64,000 bases of DNA, from contig JAEEYE010000006.1 of NCBI GenBank assembly GCA_016291665.1, forward strand, positions 43,511-107,510, in the 5' to 3' direction. The stretch is from Oxalobacter sp. Its GTDB lineage: Bacteria; Pseudomonadota; Gammaproteobacteria; Burkholderiales; Burkholderiaceae_D. The position numbers were made by a program, and so were the translations under genes. Shown here piece after piece: positions 57,916 to 64,000 of this stretch (its first letter is position 1; each line of letters starts with the position of its first letter). The notes below the pieces were generated by a model, which saw only the letters and a program-made list of their open reading frames with translations, ran no database searches and was not told where the DNA came from.

Positions 57916-58587
57916 ATGCTGGTCAAGAAAGCTTTCCGGTTTGAACTGATGCCAAAAGGTGGGCATATCCGCAGGATGAAACAGTCCTGTGGCTGTGCCC
58001 GTTTCGTCTTCAACAGGGCACTGGCATACCAGAAAGACCTGTATGAGTCGGATAAAACATCCAGATTCAGTTACACCAGACTGGCGGATTTCCTGCCCGC
58101 ATGGAAAAAAGAGTTCCCCTGGCTGAAAGACTGCCATAGCCAAATGCTCCAGCAGAGCCTGAAAGACCTCGGATCAGCTTACAGGAACTTCTTCTCAAAA
58201 CGGACAGGCTTCCCCCGCTTCAAGCGCAAGGGCGTCCGGGCCAAGTCAGGCCTGAACAGATCCATCCTGGATCAAGGCTGGTATGGGTTCCGGCGGCAGC
58301 TCGAATACAAGCTGGCATGGAAAGGCGGGATACTGGTAGCAGTCACACCGCAGAACACCAGCCGGAGATGTCCTGAATGCGGTTATGTCTCAGCAGAAAA
58401 CCGCCAGACGCAGGCAGAATTCCGGTGTGTGGCTTGCGGGTTTGAGGAGAACGCTGACCTGGTTGCAGCAATCAATATACTAAGGGCGGGGCTCGCCCGG
58501 ATCGCCTGTGAAGTGAATGGTGCAGTCATGCCGTCAGCAGTAGGAACCCACCGAGGAGACCAAGGCACCTGTGCCCTGGTTCGGTAG
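57916..58587 (+). CDS. tnpB: internally deleted IS605-type TnpB (223 aa)
   Basis: N-terminus AFRFELMPKGGHIRRMKQSCGCARFVFNRALAYQ...FPRFKRKG joins directly to VRAKSGLNRSILDQGWYGFRRQLEYK...CPECGYVSAENR...CVACGFEENADLVAAINIL. Confidence 0.88.
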   Translation: MLVKKAFRFELMPKGGHIRRMKQSCGCARFVFNRALAYQKDLYESDKTSRFSYTRLADFLPAWKKEFPWLKDCHSQMLQQSLKDLGSAYRNFFSKRTGFPRFKRKGVRAKSGLNRSILDQGWYGFRRQLEYKLAWKGGILVAVTPQNTSRRCPECGYVSAENRQTQAEFRCVACGFEENADLVAAINILRAGLARIACEVNGAVMPSAVGTHRGDQGTCALVR

Positions 58588-58620
58588 GAATCCCTTTGCT
58601 TTAGCGAGGGGAAGATGTCA
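58511..58620 (+). ncRNA. Candidate omegaRNA/right-end region overlapping the tnpB 3' end
   Basis: Structured 3' end (ggcacctgtgcc; tcccttt...gagggga) matching a second diverged copy at 63428-63538. Confidence 0.5.
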
Positions 58621-58725
58621 GAATTCTAATTAGCACTGTAAAATCTATAAAATTGCATGTGTGTCCTGATTGATGGGGTGTAATGCACAGAATTTTTTAA
58701 TCTTGCTCACCGGGAGACAGGCGAA

Positions 58726-61700
58726 ATGGGAAAAACAGATGCGGGAAAACAGCGGGATCTTTCCGTAGTACGGGTATTGTTCGGACTACTATCAGGTGCG
58801 TACCTCGTGAGTAGCATGCCTGTTGCGTGGGGGGAAGGCACGGCGGTCGGCCAAGATGCGGCTGCCAGCGGTAACTATTCCACGGCGGTCGGGCATGGAG
58901 CATCTGCTCAAGGCGATAATTCTACCGCAGTTGGTGAACAGGCAAGCTCAAACGGTGAAGGTGCAGTTGCTGTTGGTCAAGCTGCAAGAGCAGGAGAAGC
59001 TGATACTTCTGCTAAAGCAGGTCGTTATTCTGTTGCTATTGGTAGTGGTGTAATAGCTGATAAAGATTTTTCGGTAGGGGTTGGTTCTGGTGCTTCTGCC
59101 ATGGGTCTGGGGAGTCTTGCTTTAGGAAATCAAGCAGTTGCCGAGATGAACTATTCTATTGCTATACAGCATAGTGCTAAAGCATCTGGATATGCCTCAA
59201 CTGCTATTGGTTATTCTGCAGTGGCTGGTGCCTATTATTCTGTTGCTATGGGATTTGAAAATCAATCTGCTGGCAAATATGGAGTTTCTTTAGGTTATAA
59301 AGCACAAGCTAGTGGATTGTATTCTATTTCTGTTGGATCTAATTCCGCTGCTACCAATGAAGGTTCTGTTGCAATAGGCGCAGATGTTAAGGCTTCTACA
59401 TATGGTGTTGGTGTTGGTTATGGTGCGAAACCTAAAGGTGGAGGCACTGCGGTTGGAATGGGTTCTGAAGCTGATGAATATGCTGTGGCTGTTGGTTATC
59501 AGGCTGCTGCAAGTGCATATTCTGTTGCATTAGGTAATAATGCAAAAGCGGAAGCAAATAATGCGATTGCATTAGGTTACAAATCAGAAGCAACAGCTGA
59601 AAATTCAGTGTCAATGGTAGGAGGTACTGTTTCTTCGGCTGCTAAAAATTCTGTTGCGATAGGTAATGGTGCAACTGCTACATTAGAAGATTCTATTGCA
59701 TTAGGTTCTGGTTCTGTCGCTAACAGAGGATCAGGGGCAAAAGATGCCTACCTGATAGGCTCCAAAACTGGCGGCGCCTGGATTTCGACTGCGAATGCCA
59801 TAGCGGTGGGTAACGATGATGCCGATGGCACCGTGACCCGCCAGATTACCGGCGTGGCGGCGGGCTCGAAAGATACGGACGCCGTCAATATTGCGCAGTT
59901 GAAGGCGGCGGCGGCTTCTTACACTGCGGGCAACGGTATTGCGATCATTGCGAATACGGGTAAACCTGAAATCAGCGTGAACGCGGACGGAGACGATCTC
60001 AAGTTTGATTCTGACGGTGTGTTACAGCTGAAAAAGGATGGCACAGTCGCTAAAGACAACCAGGGCGTGGTGACAGGCGGCGCAGTGTATCAGGAAACCC
60101 ATGTGGAGTCTGACGGTAACTACATTAAAAAAGCCGACAGCGCCGCCGCAAACCTGAAGACATTGGATTCATCAGTAAAGGCAAATGCCGATGCGTTGTC
60201 TGGCAAAGCCGATAAGAGTGAAGTCTATACCAAGAAAGAAACAGATTCAGCCCTGTCTTTGAAAGCCGATGCTGATTCTGTTTACACGAGGACTGAATCT
60301 GACGGCAGATATGCGGCAAAAGACAGCGTTTACACCATGGCGGAAACAGATGCCAAGTTGGATACCAAGGCTAACAAGGATGCCGTTTATACCAAACAGG
60401 AAGTTGATGATGCCCTGGCTTCTGTTGGGGAAAAGGCTGACACAGCCAATACCACTGCAGTGGCAGCCCAGTCCACCGCCAATGAGGCGAAGGAAGCCGC
60501 TGTAGCCGCTGACAGCAAGGCTGTTGCGGCACAGGAAACCGCTACAGCAGCCCAGTCCACCGCCAATGAGGCGAAAAAAGCCGCTGTAGCTGCTGACGGT
60601 AAGGCTGATGCGGCACAGGAAACCGCTACAGCTGCCCAGTCCACTGCCAATGAGGCGAAGGAAGCCGCTGTAGCCGCTGACGGTAAGGCTGTTGCGGCAC
60701 AGGAAACCGCCAAAACGGCGCAATCCACAGCGGATACCGCAAAAACAGCCACCGACAGTTTGAAGGAAAACATCGGCTCCGTCTCGGACGGAAACTATGT
60801 CCAAGCAGACAAGACCATCGGAGACAACATCAACAGCTTGGATGCAAACCTGTCTGAAAAGACCAAGTACGTTGCCGTCAACTCTACCGCGGATGCAGCC
60901 CAAGCGACGGGCGAAGACGCGATAGCCATTGGGCCTAAAACCAAGTCATCTGGTGCGCAGTCACTTGCCGTAGGTTATGGCAGCACTGTATCCGGCAGCC
61001 ACTCCGGCGCATTCGGTGATCCGAACACCGTCTCGGGTGCCAATTCTTATGCCTTCGGCAACAACAACACCATCGAAGGTGCCAACACCTTCGTTTTGGG
61101 CAACAATGTCAAAGCAGGTTCCGGAATTTCAAATGCCGTTGTCCTCGGCAGTGATTCTGAAGCTGTCTCCAATGCCGTGTCAGTCGGTGCCAAGGGCAAG
61201 GAACGGAAAATCGTCAATGTCAAGGCAGGTGAGGATCCAACCGATGCGGTCAATGTCAGCCAGCTGCAGCAGACAAACCAGCGCATCGACCAGCAGGACA
61301 GCAGCCTGAGGCGTCTTGCCAAACGGGATGCCCAGCTGGAACGCAAGATTGAGCGCGCTGGTGCCCATGCCGCCGCGATTGCCGCATTGCATCCGCTGGA
61401 TTATGACGAAGACCACAAGTTCACCGCATCAGCCGGTGTCGGTCAGTACCACGGTTCCAGCGCCGTCGCAGTCGGTGCCTTCTACCGTCCGACCGAGAAC
61501 CTGATGTTTTCTGTCGGTGCGTCTTTGAATGAAAACGATTCGATGGTCAATGCCGGCATGTCTTACCGCTTCGGCACGGGTTCCGGCAATAAGACGTCGC
61601 CTAATAATATCCATGAAATGCGGCGGCAGATAAACAACCTTTCAGAAGAAAACCGCCAACTCTCGGCACAGTTAAATAGCTCAGAGACCAAACGGGCTTC

Positions 61701-61812
61701 TTCTGATGCGGAAATCCAAGAACTGAAGGTTTCCCTATCGCGGGAAACGAAACGCTCGGAAATGCTTGAGGCGAAAATCCGCCGTATTGAAAAGATGCTA
61801 AAAATCAAATAA
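58726..61812 (+). CDS. trimeric autotransporter adhesin (YadA-like head repeats, coiled-coil stalk, YadA-type anchor, C-terminal coiled-coil extension)
   Basis: Many AVGxxAxA head repeats; neck-like GVAAGSKDTDAVNIAQLKA and VKAGEDPTDAVNVSQLQQ; anchor SAGVGQYHGSSAVAVGAFYRPTENLMFSVGASLNEND. Confidence 0.93.
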   Translation: MGKTDAGKQRDLSVVRVLFGLLSGAYLVSSMPVAWGEGTAVGQDAAASGNYSTAVGHGASAQGDNSTAVGEQASSNGEGAVAVGQAARAGEADTSAKAGRYSVAIGSGVIADKDFSVGVGSGASAMGLGSLALGNQAVAEMNYSIAIQHSAKASGYASTAIGYSAVAGAYYSVAMGFENQSAGKYGVSLGYKAQASGLYSISVGSNSAATNEGSVAIGADVKASTYGVGVGYGAKPKGGGTAVGMGSEADEYAVAVGYQAAASAYSVALGNNAKAEANNAIALGYKSEATAENSVSMVGGTVSSAAKNSVAIGNGATATLEDSIALGSGSVANRGSGAKDAYLIGSKTGGAWISTANAIAVGNDDADGTVTRQITGVAAGSKDTDAVNIAQLKAAAASYTAGNGIAIIANTGKPEISVNADGDDLKFDSDGVLQLKKDGTVAKDNQGVVTGGAVYQETHVESDGNYIKKADSAAANLKTLDSSVKANADALSGKADKSEVYTKKETDSALSLKADADSVYTRTESDGRYAAKDSVYTMAETDAKLDTKANKDAVYTKQEVDDALASVGEKADTANTTAVAAQSTANEAKEAAVAADSKAVAAQETATAAQSTANEAKKAAVAADGKADAAQETATAAQSTANEAKEAAVAADGKAVAAQETAKTAQSTADTAKTATDSLKENIGSVSDGNYVQADKTIGDNINSLDANLSEKTKYVAVNSTADAAQATGEDAIAIGPKTKSSGAQSLAVGYGSTVSGSHSGAFGDPNTVSGANSYAFGNNNTIEGANTFVLGNNVKAGSGISNAVVLGSDSEAVSNAVSVGAKGKERKIVNVKAGEDPTDAVNVSQLQQTNQRIDQQDSSLRRLAKRDAQLERKIERAGAHAAAIAALHPLDYDEDHKFTASAGVGQYHGSSAVAVGAFYRPTENLMFSVGASLNENDSMVNAGMSYRFGTGSGNKTSPNNIHEMRRQINNLSEENRQLSAQLNSSETKRASSDAEIQELKVSLSRETKRSEMLEAKIRRIEKMLKIK
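60463..60714 (+). repeat. Three tandem 84-bp (28-aa) repeats in the adhesin stalk
   Basis: AAQSTANEAKEAAVAADSKAVAAQETAT repeated three times with few substitutions, then a degenerate partial unit. Confidence 0.9.
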
Positions 61813-62142
61813 CGCTCACCAGAGGTACGGTTCCGTACCTTTGTGACAGTGGCTTTAACCTTGAATTTGACTGATTTGTCCCCATGCCCATGTGCGCTAT
61901 GGGGGGGATCTCAAGTACAGGTTCAGATTCCTGGAAACAGTGCCATCGGTTTCCTGTGTGGCATATCTTCTTGGCTTGGCCCCTGAGTTTTTGTGAGTCT
62001 CGGGGGCTTTATTTTTCTCGTCCCAGAAAACATCCCCTTAAATGCCCCTGATTCCATCCTAGTGGATGCCTGTTTTGCCGCACGATGGAGTCCGTTTGGC
62101 CGCAGTCATATGGCGGTATTTTGCGTTACACGGGAGGCTGTG

Positions 62143-63345
62143 ATGGGTGTTTGCATTCAGGGGCTCAAGGGGCAAAGGGACAAGCTGTATGTCTTGCTGT
62201 CTGTTCTGCTTGTGCCAGGTCTTGCTTGGTGTGAAGACGTCAAGGCGCCTCCCGGGAGCTTTTTCCACAATTTGGGCGTGACGGCGTCGGTTGTGATTAC
62301 CAAGGTGTTGGGGGTTTCGACAGCCACATTGACCGGGACGGCCAAGGGCTATGCTGGCTCTCTGGTGCCGGTTGGTCTGGGCGTCGGTGGTGCGCTGGCG
62401 TTGTGTTATTTTTTCTGGCAGGTGTTCCATTATCTGGCAACCGGCAGGGGCATGGGCGGGTACTTCCAGATCCTCTTGGACGTGGGGATTCCTGCATGTG
62501 TTGCCGGAACGTTCATCTCAGGCTATACGGGTTACGTCAGCTCGCTGGATTCCGGCCTTGATGCCGTTCGCAATATCGCTGGTGACACTGGTTCAATGTT
62601 AAGCAACCTTCAGGGACTGTATGAGGCGGTGTTTAGGCTCGTCGATAAAGCGTTTGAGGATGCGTTTACCGAGCTCGGTCAGGCGACGCAGTGGAATGAC
62701 CAGGACGGGATGACGGGCGAAGTGGCCGGAGGTTTGGGGATGCCCAAACTCGGATCGGACTTTTTGCTGGCATTGAGTAGCCTGATTTTGACTGGGATTT
62801 TCTGCATCGTGGTGATTGTCGTGGCGATGTTCGGGCTTGCAGAGATTGCGGGGTTGGTTTTGATGGGACCATTCCTTTTTGCAGTTGGCATTGCGTTTGG
62901 ACCGCTTTTCATCGCAGGCATTGTGACCCCGTGGACGCGGGAGTATCTGTCGAAATGGCTGGGGTTCATGGTCAGTGCCGCGTTGCTGACCGGGGTGTTG
63001 AACATCATTGTAGGGCTGGCTTCCCATGTGGTCGGTGGTCTGGATCTTTCTGCAGTGACATCTGATGTGCAAGGGGGAAGTGCCGTGCAGATGGCCATCA
63101 TTGCGGTTCTTTTGATGGCGTTCAATTCGCTCGTCTCGCAGGCACCAGCGGTGGCCAGTGCGATGGTGCCAGGGACAATCGGTGCCCGGAGTGGGGCGGG
63201 TGGTGCGATTTCAGGGATAGCGGGTGCTGTCGCAGGTTATGCGTTGGGCTCTGCCAAGACTGCTGCTGGTGCGAACCAGACACGATGGAACAGGCGTTAT
63301 GAGATGGCGAGGAGGGCAGATTGGAAGGCAAAGCACAACAGATAA
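62143..63345 (+). CDS. VirB6/TrbL-like polytopic membrane protein (start MGVCIQG preferred)
   Basis: Signal/TM start, multiple TM helices, soluble loop, Gly/Ala-rich C-terminus; TrbL/VirB6 architecture. Confidence 0.65.
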   Translation: MGVCIQGLKGQRDKLYVLLSVLLVPGLAWCEDVKAPPGSFFHNLGVTASVVITKVLGVSTATLTGTAKGYAGSLVPVGLGVGGALALCYFFWQVFHYLATGRGMGGYFQILLDVGIPACVAGTFISGYTGYVSSLDSGLDAVRNIAGDTGSMLSNLQGLYEAVFRLVDKAFEDAFTELGQATQWNDQDGMTGEVAGGLGMPKLGSDFLLALSSLILTGIFCIVVIVVAMFGLAEIAGLVLMGPFLFAVGIAFGPLFIAGIVTPWTREYLSKWLGFMVSAALLTGVLNIIVGLASHVVGGLDLSAVTSDVQGGSAVQMAIIAVLLMAFNSLVSQAPAVASAMVPGTIGARSGAGGAISGIAGAVAGYALGSAKTAAGANQTRWNRRYEMARRADWKAKHNR

Positions 63346-63427
63346 GAGGGAATACGAAGGGCAAACGGGCTGTTCAAAATTGCAAACAAAGTTTGCTAAA
63401 CGGAAGGCGTTATCAAAACCGACTGTT

Positions 63428-63538
63428 AAGTGAACGGTGCAGTCATGCCGTCAGCCGCAGAAACCCACCGAGGAGACTATGGCACGTGAGCCTTTGGCTC
63501 AGTAGGAATTTCCTTGCCTTAGCGAGGGGAGGCGTTCA
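63428..63538 (+). ncRNA. Solitary copy of TnpB 3'-end/putative omegaRNA sequence without tnpB
   Basis: Shares gtgaa[t/c]ggtgcagtcatgccgtcagc, aacccaccgaggagac and ttagcgagggga blocks with 58511-58620. Confidence 0.5.
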
Positions 63539-63551
63539 ACAAACTGAAATG

Positions 63552-63593
63552 TTTCTTCTATTCTTCTATTGTGGTGTAGAAGAATAGAAGAAA
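63552..63593. repeat. 17-bp perfect inverted repeat with 8-nt loop
   Basis: tttcttctattcttcta-ttgtggtg-tagaagaatagaagaaa. Confidence 0.9.
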
Positions 63594-63784
63594 AACAGCA
63601 TTTTTTGGTAGAAACGCATCTAGACATCAAGCTAAAACCCAAGAGGGCACTTAAGGCTGTTAAGCCGTCTTCGCAGGATTTCATCGGGCTTAGACGCTCA
63701 CGCGGACGTCCGCGTAAAACCCCGATTGCTAATTGACAGCCCAAGACCTTGGAGGATAGTACGAAAATCTACAAATCTTTTAGT

Positions 63785-63802
63785 GCAAGGAACGTTCCTT
63801 GC
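63785..63802. repeat. 18-bp perfect palindrome
   Basis: gcaaggaacgttccttgc. Confidence 0.9.
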
Positions 63803-63874
63803 GTTGATTCGAAACTGGAATTGGGGACAGATGAGCAAAGAGATGGTGAGAGCTCGGGCTGGTGTTCTGTGGAG

Positions 63875-64000
63875 GGTGTACTAGTTCAGATTTCATCTGA
63901 CAGTTAGGACTTGCGATAAGTGGGTTTTTCCAGTTTGATAGAGGTGTGAATCTTTATCAATAAGGCGTAAGCCGGAAAGGAAAAACCCATGAGCAGTATG
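63875..64000 (+). mobile_element. Probable left end of an insertion sequence running out of the window; contains 85-bp repeat copy 2 (63875-63959) and an ATG ORF start near 63989
   Basis: 85-bp match to 57299-57383, then ggaaaggaaaaacccATGAGCAGTATG at the window edge. Confidence 0.5.

Noticed and set aside
60463-60714. CRISPR-like array
   Set aside because: The periodic units are contiguous 84-bp in-frame protein repeats without unique spacers; no cas genes.
58726-61812. Phage tail fibre (repeats such as VYTKxExDxxL resemble fibre proteins)
   Set aside because: Has a signal-like N-terminus, YadA-type head/neck repeats and a YadA anchor, and no phage genes nearby.
61993-62142. N-terminal extension of the VirB6-like ORF
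   Set aside because: ATG at 62143 follows a gggagg RBS and starts a plausible signal/TM segment; the upstream 50 residues look non-coding.
57299-63959. Calling the region a complete composite transposon
   Set aside because: Only one 85-bp end is intact near a possible transposase and the other IS copy is a solitary end. The IS lies mostly outside the window, so this cannot be shown.

Overview
The window reads as a roughly 50% GC betaproteobacterial chromosome. Gene content and order suggest Burkholderiales; an Oxalobacter- or Sutterella-like host is only a guess. About 0-42.7 kb is conserved housekeeping: carA(partial)-carB-greA, yhbY, rlmE-ftsH-folP-glmM, tRNA-Pro, an HlyD/RbbA/YhhJ-type ABC exporter, ubiU-ubiV-ubiT, mfd, ispF, lolA-ftsK, glnB-nadE, thrC-moeA-moaD, rpmG-rpmB and guaB-guaA. 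From 42.7 kb the sequence alternates between core genes (queE, queD, tadA, ldcA-like, nadA-nadC, moaE) and accessory material. The accessory material includes a decayed ORF, an orphan two-partner-secretion transporter, a P1B-ATPase with a divergent TetR regulator, remnants of two IS200/IS605-type elements, a large trimeric autotransporter adhesin and an orphan VirB6/TrbL-like protein. The best second-look items are: (i) an internally deleted TnpB (RuvC-I/II lost, zinc finger and 3' end kept) beside a tnpA with two in-frame stops; (ii) a diverged, solitary copy of the TnpB-3'-end/putative omegaRNA sequence about 4.9 kb away, downstream of the VirB6-like gene; (iii) an 85-bp sequence that appears identical at 57299 and 63875 and looks like an IS end; (iv) a trimeric autotransporter with 84-bp tandem stalk repeats and a coiled-coil tail after its beta-barrel anchor; (v) a 22-bp perfect palindrome in the TetR/ATPase intergenic region; (vi) a single nonsense codon splitting a metallo-beta-lactamase-fold gene. 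No CRISPR array or rRNA was seen. All family names come from reading motifs by eye; no database search was run.
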